Below, in pieces: positions 38,302-48,662 of a DNA stretch of 64,000 nt. A program made the translations under genes and the position numbers. The notes under the pieces were generated by a model that was given only the letters and a program-made list of their open reading frames with translations, was not told the DNA's origin and did not search any database. Position 1 is the stretch's first letter; the number at the start of each line of letters is the position of its first letter. The DNA is from Desulfarculaceae bacterium (GTDB taxonomy: Bacteria; Desulfobacterota; Desulfarculia; Desulfarculales; Desulfarculaceae), in assembly GCA_021737145.1 (NCBI GenBank), contig JAIPEN010000002.1, forward strand, positions 248,001 through 312,000. The letters run 5' to 3'.

Positions 38302-39300
38302 TCAGGCCTCGGGCTTTTCCTCGCCCTCGGCGGCCGGGGCGGCTTCGGGAGCGGCCTCGGCTTCGGGCGCGGCCTCGGCTTTGGGCGCGGCCTCGGCTTC
38401 GGGCGCGGCCTCGGCTTCAGGCTTGCTCTCGGCCTCGACCTTGGCCTCCGCCTCGGCCACTTCGGCCTTGGCCTCGGCGGCCTCGGTCTTTTCCTTGCGG
38501 ATCACCACCACCTCGGGGCCTTCCTGCTCCTCGGGACGGCCCACGGTCAGCTCGGGCATGTCCTTGGGCATCTGCACCTCGCCGGTGTCGCGTCCGGCGC
38601 CGCCGCCGCGCTGCTCGCGCAGGGCAATGCCCTCGTTGGCCGCGGTGGCCAGGGCGCCGGTGATCAGGCGGATGGCCCGGATGGCGTCGTCGTTGCCCGG
38701 CACCAGGTAGTCGATGCCCTCGGGGTCGCAGTTGGTGTCCACCATGGCCACGATGGGAATCTTGAGGCGGCGGGCCTCGTTGATTGCGATTTTTTCCTTT
38801 TTGATGTCAACCACCACCACGGCGGAGGGCAGCTTGCCCATGTCCTTGATGCCGCCCAGGTTGCGCTCCAGCTTGGCCAGCTCGCGCCGGAGGCCCATGG
38901 CCTCTTTCTTGGGGTAGTTTTCGATGGTGCCGTCGGCCATGATGCCTTCCAGCCACTTGTAGCGCTCCACCGAGCGCTTGATGGTCTGGTAGTTGGTAAG
39001 CATGCCGCCCAGCCAGCGGTGGTTCACGTAGTACATGCCGCAGCGTTCGGCCTCTTCGGTGATGATGTCCGCCGCCTGGCGCTTGGTGCCCACGAAGAGC
39101 ACGTCGCCGCCCTTGGCCACGGCCTTGACCACGAAGTCATAGGCTTTGCGGAAGTAAACTACGGTCTGCTGCAGGTCGATGATGTGGATGCCGTTGCGGG
39201 CCCCGAAGATATAAGGCTTCATCTTGGGGTTCCAGCGGCCGGTCTGGTGGCCGAAATGAACGCCGGCCTCCAAAAGCTCACGCATGGTCACATAGGCCAT
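38302..39300 (-). CDS. rpsB: 30S ribosomal protein S2 with long acidic C-terminal tail
   Basis: Residues 1-230 or so are ordinary S2 ([20 protein letters not shown], then [19 protein letters not shown]). A tail of about 95 residues follows, ending in Glu/Ala/Pro repeats (EAAPEA units), giving 332 aa where about 240 is usual. An 18-bp tandem repeat encodes part of it. The start at 39300 has a perfect AGGAGG. First gene of the rpsB-tsf-pyrH-frr run. Confidence 0.96.
   Translation of the reverse strand: MAYVTMRELLEAGVHFGHQTGRWNPKMKPYIFGARNGIHIIDLQQTVVYFRKAYDFVVKAVAKGGDVLFVGTKRQAADIITEEAERCGMYYVNHRWLGGMLTNYQTIKRSVERYKWLEGIMADGTIENYPKKEAMGLRRELAKLERNLGGIKDMGKLPSAVVVVDIKKEKIAINEARRLKIPIVAMVDTNCDPEGIDYLVPGNDDAIRAIRLITGALATAANEGIALREQRGGGAGRDTGEVQMPKDMPELTVGRPEEQEGPEVVVIRKEKTEAAEAKAEVAEAEAKVEAESKPEAEAAPEAEAAPKAEAAPEAEAAPEAAPAAEGEEKPEA
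38343..38414 (-). repeat. 18-bp tandem repeat in rpsB tail (4 copies)
   Basis: Four consecutive 18-bp units close to CTTCGGGCGCGGCCTCGG (plus strand) at 38343, 38361, 38379 and 38397, with 1-2 changes each. The unit is in frame and adds six residues (PEAEAA-type), so copy number can change without a frameshift. Confidence 0.85.
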
Positions 39301-39418
39301 GACTTTCCTCCTGATTCGGTTTGTCCTCCGCCTCCCGTTGAGTGGGCGAACCCACCGGCCGTCATGGCCGGCACCAGGCCTCGCCCCGGAAAGGCGTGTG
39401 TAGTTATTGAACCGCAGA

Positions 39419-39447
39419 AGAATATCACAGGCCCCCGGGCCCCGCAA
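39419..39447 (-). promoter_or_regulatory. Putative rpsB promoter
   Basis: On the minus strand -35 TTGCGG (39442-39447), a 17-bp spacer and -10 TATTCT (39419-39424). It is embedded in the hairpin that follows argJ, leaving a roughly 110-nt rpsB leader that contains a further CCGGCC/GGCCGG hairpin (near 39355-39371). Confidence 0.4.
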
Positions 39448-39472
39448 GGGCGGCCCGGGCGCTTGTCTGTGA
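39425..39472 (-). terminator. Hairpin after argJ
   Basis: A 48-bp inverted repeat: the outer arms TCACAG and CTGTGA enclose a GC-rich inner stem (GCCCGGG with CCCGGG). It lies 15 bp past the argJ stop. There is no real T-tract, only TATTCTTC, so termination would be weak or factor-assisted. Confidence 0.4.
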
Positions 39473-39487
39473 TGAGACTAACGCGAT

Positions 39488-40738
39488 TCAGGAACGATAG
39501 TCCGCGTTTAGGTCGATGTAATCCTTGGTGAGGTCGGTGGTGAGCACCCAGTGCTCATCCCGGCCCAAACCCAGCTCCAGGCGCATCTCGTAGCGGGGCC
39601 GGGCCATGATCTTCACCGCCTGGGCCTCATTTTCCGGCCCAGTGGCGATCCCGCCCCGGGCCACGGCCACCTTGCCCATGTAAATGGCTGATTTTTCGGG
39701 CTCAAAGGGGTGCCCCTCCCGGGCGGCGTGGGCCCCGGCGGTGGAGAGGATCCGCCCCCAGTTGGGGTCGCCGCCGGTGAGCGCGGTCTTGACCAGGGGC
39801 GAATGGGCCAGGGCATAGGCCAGGCCCCGGGCCTGGGCGGCCGAGGCCGCGCTGCACACCCGCACCCGCACCAGATGGCCCGCGCCCTCGCCGTCGGCCA
39901 CCACCATGGCGGCCAGCTCCTGGCACACCGCGGTCACCGCCCCGGTGAGCCAGGCCAGGTCCGGGTCGCCGGGGTTCAGCTCGGCATTGCCCGCCTTGCC
40001 GCTGGCCAGCAGGAGCAGGGTGTCGTTGGTGGAGGTGTCGCCGTCCACGCTGATGCGGTTGAAGCTCTGCTCCGCCGCTTCGGCCAGAACCGCCTTCAGG
40101 GCCTCGGGCGAGGCGGCCGCGTCGGTGAGCACGAACGAGAGCATGGTGGCCATGTCCGGCCGGATCATGCCCGCGCCCTTGGCCATGCCCACCACTCGGG
40201 TGTTTACTCCGCCCACCAGGGCCTCGCGCATGGCCATCTTCTTGAAAACGTCGGTGGTCATGAAAGCCCCGGCCGCCTCGGACAGGCCCTCGGGCTTGAG
40301 GTCGGCGGCCATCCCGGGCAGCACCGCGTTGACCTTCTTGTCGTCCAGCACCAGGCCGATGACCCCGGTGGAGCAGGGCAGCACCTCCCCGGGCGAACAG
40401 CCCAGGGCGGCGGCCACCGCGGCGCAGGTGGAGCGGCAGGCCACCAGGCCCGGCTCGCCGGTGGAGGCGTTGGCCCCGCCGCTGTTGGCCAGGATGGCCC
40501 GGGCGCGCCCGGCGGCTATGTGCTGGCGGCTCACCTGCACCGGCGCGGCGGCCAGCTTGTTGCGGGTAAAAACCCCGGCTGCGTTCACCGCCTGGTCGGC
40601 GGCGATGAGGGCCAGGTCGGCCCGTCCGTCCTTGCGCAGGCCCGCCGGAGCGGCGGCGGCCTTGAAACCGTCCACCACGGCCGTAATTTCGTGGTCCTGT
40701 TTAAGGGGTGCGTCGCCCAACTCGGGAAGCTGGTCCAT
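39488..40738 (-). CDS. argJ: Glutamate N-acetyltransferase / amino-acid acetyltransferase
   Basis: This 416-aa ornithine acetyltransferase has ILANSGGANASTG, CSTGVIG and the self-cleavage site in KGAGMIRPDMATML, where the Thr becomes the nucleophile of the beta chain. It cycles acetyl groups in arginine synthesis. Nearby, the GNAT gene at 46052 may encode another acetylglutamate-forming enzyme. Confidence 0.95.
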   Translation of the reverse strand: MDQLPELGDAPLKQDHEITAVVDGFKAAAAPAGLRKDGRADLALIAADQAVNAAGVFTRNKLAAAPVQVSRQHIAAGRARAILANSGGANASTGEPGLVACRSTCAAVAAALGCSPGEVLPCSTGVIGLVLDDKKVNAVLPGMAADLKPEGLSEAAGAFMTTDVFKKMAMREALVGGVNTRVVGMAKGAGMIRPDMATMLSFVLTDAAASPEALKAVLAEAAEQSFNRISVDGDTSTNDTLLLLASGKAGNAELNPGDPDLAWLTGAVTAVCQELAAMVVADGEGAGHLVRVRVCSAASAAQARGLAYALAHSPLVKTALTGGDPNWGRILSTAGAHAAREGHPFEPEKSAIYMGKVAVARGGIATGPENEAQAVKIMARPRYEMRLELGLGRDEHWVLTTDLTKDYIDLNADYRS

Positions 40739-40846
40739 GGCGCGTATCTCCTTTGGCTGCCCCGTCCCCAGGCGGGAGGGAATTCAGAGCACATATACCA
40801 CAGGCAGGGCGGCGCGCCCATTTGGGGGCGATTACAAACGCGCGCC

Positions 40847-40872
40847 AAAAGGCCCGGCCGCGCGGGGCGGCC
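40847..40872 (-). terminator. Terminator after secA
   Basis: On the minus strand stem GGCCGC / GCGGCC with a 5-nt loop (40856-40872) is followed by GGGCC and TTTT (to 40847). It lies about 30 bp past the secA stop and before argJ. Confidence 0.55.
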
Positions 40873-40902
40873 AGGCCAGGGAAGCCGGATTGGCGGGGCG
40901 GC

Positions 40903-43524
<2,622 letters not shown>

Positions 43525-43550
43525 GGTTCCTATTGTGGTCCTATAAGCCG

Positions 43551-43587
43551 AAAAAGCAAATCCCGGCGCGTGACTTCGCGCCGGGAT
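43551..43587 (-). terminator. Intrinsic terminator between the M23 gene and secA
   Basis: Perfect 11-bp stem ATCCCGGCGCG / CGCGCCGGGAT with a 6-nt loop (43560-43587), followed on the minus strand by TTTGCTTTTT (43551-43560). It separates transcription of the M23 peptidase from secA or attenuates read-through. Confidence 0.8.
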
Positions 43588-43613
43588 AGTACATAACTAT
43601 ACGTTCCTGCTGG

Positions 43614-44525
43614 CTAATCCAGGATGTAATACATGGGGTTGGTGGGCACCCCCGACAGCAGTACCTCGTAGTGCAGGTGGGGGCCGGTGGAGCGGCCGGT
43701 GTTGCCCACCTGAGCGATCACGTCGCCCCGGCTGACTTTTTGGCCCGCCTTCACCAAAATCTTGTTCAGGTGGGCGAAGCGGGTGACGATGCCGTGGCCG
43801 TGGTTGATGGCCAGCATGCGCCCGAAGCCGCCCTCGCGGCCGGCAAAGGTGACCACCCCGGGGGCCGGGGCCACGATGGGGGTGCCCCGGCGGGTGGAGA
43901 TGTCGATGCCCGCGTGGAACCGGGCCGTCTTGGTGAAGGGAGAGATGCGGCGGCCGTAACCCGAGGTCACCCAGCCGCGCACCGGCCAGATGGAGGGGGT
44001 GGCGGCCAGGATGGAGCGGCGCTCGTGCAGAAAGGCGGCCAAATGCTGCTGCATCTGGCGCTCGGCCTCGCTCTCGGCGCTCAGGCGGTCCAGGTCGCGC
44101 TGCAACACCTGCAAGCGGCGTTCGGCGCTGGTGGCCGACAGGCGGATGCCCGGCCCGCTGGCCGTGCCTTCGCGGCCGCCCACTCCGAAGATTTCTTCCT
44201 GAGCCCCGGGTTTGTCCAGGTTGGCCATGACCCGCAGGCGCTCGTTGAAGGTGCGCAGCCGGACCACTTGGCTCTTGAGTTCTTCCAGGCGTCCGGCAAA
44301 GGCCTGGATCTGGGCCTGCTGGCGCTGGCTCTGGGTCTGATATGCCGCCAGGCTGGGCATCTGGCCCACCGCGCCGTGGTACTGACTGAACCAATAGCCG
44401 GCCAGGCCCAAGGAGGCGGCCAGGGCGACCAGGAAGATGGGGACCAACACTCGAGGAAAGCGCAACCGTTTGACCCGGTCGCACCCCTCTTCCGAGAATA
44501 TGAGCAGCGTTATTTTTTTGGCCAC
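43614..44525 (-). CDS. Membrane-anchored M23 (LytM) peptidase
   Basis: The 303-aa protein has a short cytoplasmic N-terminus, one membrane helix (about 26-46), a coiled-coil-like stretch (about 60-160) and an M23 domain (about 185-300) with HAGIDIS and GPHLHYEV as zinc-site motifs. It probably cuts peptidoglycan cross-links or regulates amidases in the periplasm. Start GTG 44525 has AAGG 6 nt upstream. Confidence 0.92.
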   Translation of the reverse strand: MAKKITLLIFSEEGCDRVKRLRFPRVLVPIFLVALAASLGLAGYWFSQYHGAVGQMPSLAAYQTQSQRQQAQIQAFAGRLEELKSQVVRLRTFNERLRVMANLDKPGAQEEIFGVGGREGTASGPGIRLSATSAERRLQVLQRDLDRLSAESEAERQMQQHLAAFLHERRSILAATPSIWPVRGWVTSGYGRRISPFTKTARFHAGIDISTRRGTPIVAPAPGVVTFAGREGGFGRMLAINHGHGIVTRFAHLNKILVKAGQKVSRGDVIAQVGNTGRSTGPHLHYEVLLSGVPTNPMYYILD

Positions 44526-44597
44526 GTCTTACCTTTTGAGGGGCCGGGGACCGGGCAATGACTTCCCGGTGAATTGACTCACAATTACGTCAGAGCA

Positions 44598-44626
44598 CTT
44601 TTAACATGGCGGGCGGCTGGAGTCAA
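44598..44626 (-). promoter_or_regulatory. Putative promoter for the M23 gene
   Basis: On the minus strand -35 TTGACT (44621-44626), 17-bp spacer and a weak -10 TAAAAG (44598-44603), about 70 bp before the GTG. Upstream of it the gap also holds the perfect palindrome ACAATATTGT (44661-44670) and a hairpin just past the pmbA stop (CCCGGAA/TTCCGGG). Confidence 0.35.
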
Positions 44627-44711
44627 CCCGGAGAAAAAGCCCCAGCCATACGCTAAATTAACAATATTGTAAGAATAATCCAGGCATTATACCCGGAAGG
44701 CTTCCGGGGCT

Positions 44712-46055
44712 TCAGGCGCCGCTCACCGACAGGCCGTTGAGCAGCAGGCTGGGCGAACCCTGGCGCCCGGAGAACTCCAAGTCCGAGCCCACCGCGGTCA
44801 CCGTGGAGAAGATGTCCAGCACCTGGCCGGCGATGGCGATGGATTTCACTGGGCGGGCCCGCTGGCCGTTTTCCACCAAAAAGCCCGAGGCCCCAAAGCT
44901 GAACTCGCCGCTCACCGGGTCGGCGGTGTGGCCGCCCATGATCTCGCAGATCACCAGGCCCGAGCCCATATCGGCCTCCAGCTCGCCTTGGCTCTTGCCG
45001 CCCGGCTCCAGATAAAGGTTGCTGAAGCCCACCCCGGGCGGGCCCTTGAGCGAGCCGCGCATGCCGTTGCCCGTGCTTTCCCGGCCGGCGCGCGCCCCCC
45101 ACAGGCGGTCGTAGATGAACCCGGCCAGCACCCCGCGCTCCACCAGGACCTTCTTGGCCATGGGGGTGCCCTCGTCGTCCAGGGAGCCGCTGCCCAGTCC
45201 CCGGGGATAGAGCCCGTCGTCGATGATGCTCAACAGGGGGCTGATCACCTCCTGGCCTTCCTTGCCGGCCAACAGGGAGCGGCCCTTGAGCAGGCTGTCG
45301 CCCTGTAGGGAGGCGGCCAGCAGGCCCAGGAACTGCACCGCCACCTCGCGGTCCAGGATCACGTCGTAGCGGCCGTCGGGCACCGGGCGGGCCCCCAAAA
45401 AGGCGGCCGCGCGGCGGCCGGCCTCGGCCCCCAGGGCCGCGCAGTCGATCTCGGCCACGAAGCGGGCGCTGCGGCTGTCCCAGCCCATCTCCTGCTCGTC
45501 GTCGCCGGCGGCCATGGCCAGGGCCCCGGCCGAGACGTTGGTTCCCCGGTGGGTGAAGTCCAGGCCCTCGGAGGACCACAGGCGCACCGTGGACACGGCC
45601 GAGCCGTACTCGGCCGGTTGCACGTGCACCACCCGGGGATCGGCGGCCAGGGCGGTGGCGGCCAGTTGTTTGGCCTTGGCCACCTTGGCCTCCACCGGCT
45701 CGGCGGCCAGCTCGGGATCGAACACCTCCACCTGAGGCGGGTCGTCCACCGGCGCGGCCAGGGAAAAGCCGGGCTCCGGGTCGCTGGCCGCGGCCGAGGC
45801 CAGGGCTTCCTGGGCGGCGCGCTCTATGCCCGCCGGGTCGCCGCCGATGACATAGGCGAAGCCGGGGCGCTGGTTTGCGATCACCCTCAGGGCCAGGCCC
45901 GAGGAGGTGGACTCCTGAAACTTGTCCACCTCCGAGCCGCGCACCCCGATGGACACCGACTCCGAGTGCACCGCCGCGATTTCCCAGGCGTCGGCCCCGC
46001 TGTTTTGCAGGGCCGCGCGGGCCAGCTCCATCTGTCGCTCTAAATCCACGGTCAC
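44712..46055 (-). CDS. pmbA: TldD/PmbA-family metalloprotease PmbA
   Basis: This 447-aa protein has VIANQRPGFAYVIG and the C-terminal MGGHTADPVSGEFSFGASGFLVENG region typical of PmbA (TldE). PmbA pairs with TldD, which carries the HExxxH zinc site; no tldD is in the window. The pair matures or degrades small peptides. Start GTG 46055 overlaps the GNAT stop (GTGA). Confidence 0.93.
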   Translation of the reverse strand: MTVDLERQMELARAALQNSGADAWEIAAVHSESVSIGVRGSEVDKFQESTSSGLALRVIANQRPGFAYVIGGDPAGIERAAQEALASAAASDPEPGFSLAAPVDDPPQVEVFDPELAAEPVEAKVAKAKQLAATALAADPRVVHVQPAEYGSAVSTVRLWSSEGLDFTHRGTNVSAGALAMAAGDDEQEMGWDSRSARFVAEIDCAALGAEAGRRAAAFLGARPVPDGRYDVILDREVAVQFLGLLAASLQGDSLLKGRSLLAGKEGQEVISPLLSIIDDGLYPRGLGSGSLDDEGTPMAKKVLVERGVLAGFIYDRLWGARAGRESTGNGMRGSLKGPPGVGFSNLYLEPGGKSQGELEADMGSGLVICEIMGGHTADPVSGEFSFGASGFLVENGQRARPVKSIAIAGQVLDIFSTVTAVGSDLEFSGRQGSPSLLLNGLSVSGA

Positions 46056-46504
46056 AACTCCAGCAGCATGGCGATCTCGTCGCAGTCGGGGAATTTTACG
46101 CAGTTGAGGCAGTCGGCCCAGATCTTGTTGGGCAGCTCCTGCTTGTCCACCTCTTTAAAACCAAAGCGGCCGAAAAACTTGGGCACGTAGGTCAGGGCGA
46201 AGATCTTGCCAAAGCCCAGGGTAACCGCCTCGGAACAGCAGGCCTCCACCAGACGGCCGCCCCAGCCCTCGTCCTGGCGCTCGGGCAGCACCGCCAGGGA
46301 GCGCACCTCGCACAGGTCCTCCCAGCACAGGTGCAGGGCGCAGGTGCCCACCGCCTGGCCTTGGTCGTCCTCGGCGATCACGAAGTCCCTGAGGAACTCG
46401 TAGAGGTCGGTGAGGGGACGGGCCAAGAGCACCCCCTGGCCGCCGTAGTGGGCCAGGAGACGGTGAATGAAGCGCACGTCTTGCTGGCGAGCTTTGCGTA
46501 TCAT
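46052..46504 (-). CDS. GNAT acetyltransferase, ArgA-like (N-acetylglutamate synthase type)
   Basis: This 150-aa GNAT protein has IRKARQQDVRFIHRLL and the acetyl-CoA loop PERQDEGWGGRLVEAC. A C-terminal cysteine-bearing stretch (WADCLNCVKFPDC) is typical of the short ArgA-like synthases in Desulfobacterota. It may make N-acetylglutamate for arginine synthesis; substrate is inferred. Coupled to pmbA. Confidence 0.75.
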   Translation of the reverse strand: MIRKARQQDVRFIHRLLAHYGGQGVLLARPLTDLYEFLRDFVIAEDDQGQAVGTCALHLCWEDLCEVRSLAVLPERQDEGWGGRLVEACCSEAVTLGFGKIFALTYVPKFFGRFGFKEVDKQELPNKIWADCLNCVKFPDCDEIAMLLEL

Positions 46505-46571
46505 GCCTGCCGCTCCGGGTGAAAAGGACGTTTTATTGTAGCGTGCGTAGCCCAGGGGGTCAAAAGAGCAC

Positions 46572-46856
46572 TCAGGAACAGGCGCGGGCGCAAGCCGGGC
46601 TGGTTGGCGCGGCCAGGGGCAGGTCCTGCCTGCCGTAGGCTTTCAGGAGCCTTGTAAAGAAAGTTTTGAAGCTGGAAATCACTTGGTCGTCAAAACGGGA
46701 GCGGTGTCCCCGCGAGAGAGGGGTGACGGCCTCGCGCAGCCTGGCCGGAAGGGGCACCGCCTGCTTAAGGCCCCGGTATACGAAAGCCCCCTCAGGGGCA
46801 ATCAATACGTATTTTCCCGCGAGGTCGCGCCGCTTATTTTGAGGGTTTTCGTTCAT
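46572..46856 (-). CDS. Hypothetical 94-aa basic protein
   Basis: The frame starts MNENPQNKRRDLAGKYVLIAPEGAFVYRG and ends in an Ala/Pro/Cys tail. It has no match I recognise and no clear ribosome site at ATG 46856; the frame is open a further 32 codons to 46952. It lies 109 bp past the FGE-like gene. Possibly real, possibly chance in GC-rich DNA. Confidence 0.35.
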   Translation of the reverse strand: MNENPQNKRRDLAGKYVLIAPEGAFVYRGLKQAVPLPARLREAVTPLSRGHRSRFDDQVISSFKTFFTRLLKAYGRQDLPLAAPTSPACARACS

Positions 46857-46965
46857 GCCGTATGAGTGCGCGGAGGGATGCTGCCGGAAATGCCCCGGCT
46901 GCGTGGCCGGGTGGGTGGTGGGCTCGTGGATGTTGTCGCCCAGGCGCGGCATACCCGGGCCGACC

Positions 46966-47832
46966 TTACTCGATGTTGCGCACCAGGCGGAAGCCCAGGG
47001 TGTTGTACTTGGAGGCGGGGTGGGCGAAGTTGCGGTTGGCCGAGCGCAGCACCAGGGGCCCGCCGAACCAGCTTCCGCCCCGGCGCACCCGCCACTCGCC
47101 GTTGACCGGGCCCAGGGGGTCGCTCACCGGGCCCTTGGGATAGGGGGCCAGCCAGTCGGACACCCACTCCCACACGTTGCCGTTCATGTCGTACAGGCCC
47201 CAGGCGTTGGGCGGAAAGCTGCCCACCGGAGCCGGAGCGTCTGCCTTGAGGCCCCGCTTGAGGTAGTAGCGCTGGCACTCGCTGGTTTTAAGGCTGTTGT
47301 TGGCGTACATGGCCCGGTTGCAGTTGATGCCGCTGCCCCAGGGATAGGAGGTGGTGCTGCCGGCCCGGGCGGCGTATTCCCACTCGGCCTCGGTGGGCAG
47401 GCGGTAGGTGGCCTTGCCCATGTGGTTGAGCTTGTAGAGGTACTGCTGGGTCTGGAAAAAGGACACCTGCACCACCGGGGCCTTGGGGCCGCCGGGGCGC
47501 TTGGCGGCCAGCCAGCGTTTGCCCATGACCTCGTGCCACTGCTTCAGGGTGACCTCGGTGGTCTGGAGATAATAGGGCCGGGTCAGGGTGACCTGGTGTT
47601 GCTGCTCCCGGTGCTGGTGGCCCACCTCGCTGTCCGGGCTGCCCATCATGAAGGTGCCCGGCGGGATGAGCACGAACTTCATGCCCAGGTCGTTGGTCAC
47701 CGTCTTGGGCAGACTGGCGTACTTGGCCGGCAGTTTGGAATAGTCGGGTTGGGCCAGGGCCGGGGCCGCGCCCAGGGCCAAAAGGGCCAGGGCGGCGAGC
47801 AGGCAAAGCAGGCGGTTAACAAGGCCAGTCAT
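46966..47832 (-). CDS. Secreted FGE-sulfatase-fold (SUMF1) protein
   Basis: The 288-aa protein has a signal peptide (LLCLLAALALLALGAAPALA) and an FGE-sulfatase domain: FVLIPPGTFMMGSPDSE, YRLPTEAEWEYAARAG, GNVWEWVSDW and VRRGGSW. True formylglycine-generating enzymes have two copper-binding cysteines near the C-terminus, which I do not see, so it is probably a non-catalytic or different member. The long open frame upstream into argS is spurious. Start ATG 47832 has a GGGATGAAG-like site. Confidence 0.88.
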   Translation of the reverse strand: MTGLVNRLLCLLAALALLALGAAPALAQPDYSKLPAKYASLPKTVTNDLGMKFVLIPPGTFMMGSPDSEVGHQHREQQHQVTLTRPYYLQTTEVTLKQWHEVMGKRWLAAKRPGGPKAPVVQVSFFQTQQYLYKLNHMGKATYRLPTEAEWEYAARAGSTTSYPWGSGINCNRAMYANNSLKTSECQRYYLKRGLKADAPAPVGSFPPNAWGLYDMNGNVWEWVSDWLAPYPKGPVSDPLGPVNGEWRVRRGGSWFGGPLVLRSANRNFAHPASKYNTLGFRLVRNIE

Positions 47833-47999
47833 GAAGTCTTCATCCCAATGGGGCAGGGGTTGCGGGCTCTTCTTGCTTGCATGGTGCCATAGCCGAGCGG
47901 GCGGCCACAAGCCCCGTGCGGCAGTGTATTTGACCAGAGTCCCGTCGAGGCCGGAGCGAAAGCGCCAACCCAGTATCCCGCCGTCCGGCGAAGCTGAAG

Positions 48000-48656
48000 T
48001 TAGCCGGAGCGGGTGACGTAGGCCCCCAGCTTGTGCTGCAAGCGTATGCGGCTGGCCGCGCCCTGGGCCGCATCCAGTTCGGCATAGGGCCCCACCCGCA
48101 CCCGGAAGCGGCGGCCCGCTCCCTGCACCGTGACCATGAGCATGTAGGCCCGGTACCCGCTGTCCTGCAGGCGGCGCACCAGGTTGAGGGCCTGTTCCTT
48201 GTCCGAGAAGGAGGCCACCTGCACCGCGAAGCGCCCCGACGCCTCGGCCGGTTTTTCCGGCGGCTTGGCCTCGGCCTTGGCGGGCGGTTGGGGCGCCGGC
48301 TTGATCTCGGGCTTGGGCGCGGGCTTGGCCGGGGCCGGGGCCGGGGTGGCGGCGGGCTGGGCCGCGGTCTGGCGCTGCTGTTTCACCCGGTCGTAGAACT
48401 TGAGCTTGGGGTCCTTGAGGCGCTCGGCCGGGGGGGCGGTGTCCGGGCCGAAAAAGCGCTCCAGGCCCAGGGCCTGCTTGACCCAAGCCACCTGATCGGG
48501 ACTGGCCAGCGAACCCTGGCCCACCAGCACGCCCAGGACAAAGGCCCAGCAGATGAGAAAGGCGGCCAGCAGCCAGGCGGCCCAGCGGGAACGCGAACGG
48601 GGCTCCTGGGGAGCCTTGGGGCGCTTGCCGCGCTGGTCGGCCTGCTTGCGGACCAT
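48000..48656 (-). CDS. Membrane-anchored SPOR-domain protein
   Basis: This 218-aa protein has a basic cytoplasmic N-terminus, one membrane helix (about 26-46), a Pro/Ala/Lys linker (PAPAKPAPKPEIKPAPQPP) and a C-terminal SPOR domain (about 143-216, FAVQVASFSDKEQALNLV). SPOR domains bind denuded glycan at the division septum. It follows argS by 6 bp. Confidence 0.88.
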   Translation of the reverse strand: MVRKQADQRGKRPKAPQEPRSRSRWAAWLLAAFLICWAFVLGVLVGQGSLASPDQVAWVKQALGLERFFGPDTAPPAERLKDPKLKFYDRVKQQRQTAAQPAATPAPAPAKPAPKPEIKPAPQPPAKAEAKPPEKPAEASGRFAVQVASFSDKEQALNLVRRLQDSGYRAYMLMVTVQGAGRRFRVRVGPYAELDAAQGAASRIRLQHKLGAYVTRSG

Positions 48657-48662
48657 GTCCCC

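Noticed and set aside
44661..44670. Perfect palindrome ACAATATTGT between pmbA and the M23 gene
   Set aside because: A 10-bp palindrome in a short AT-rich gap is expected by chance, and it lies upstream of the promoter with no partner site.
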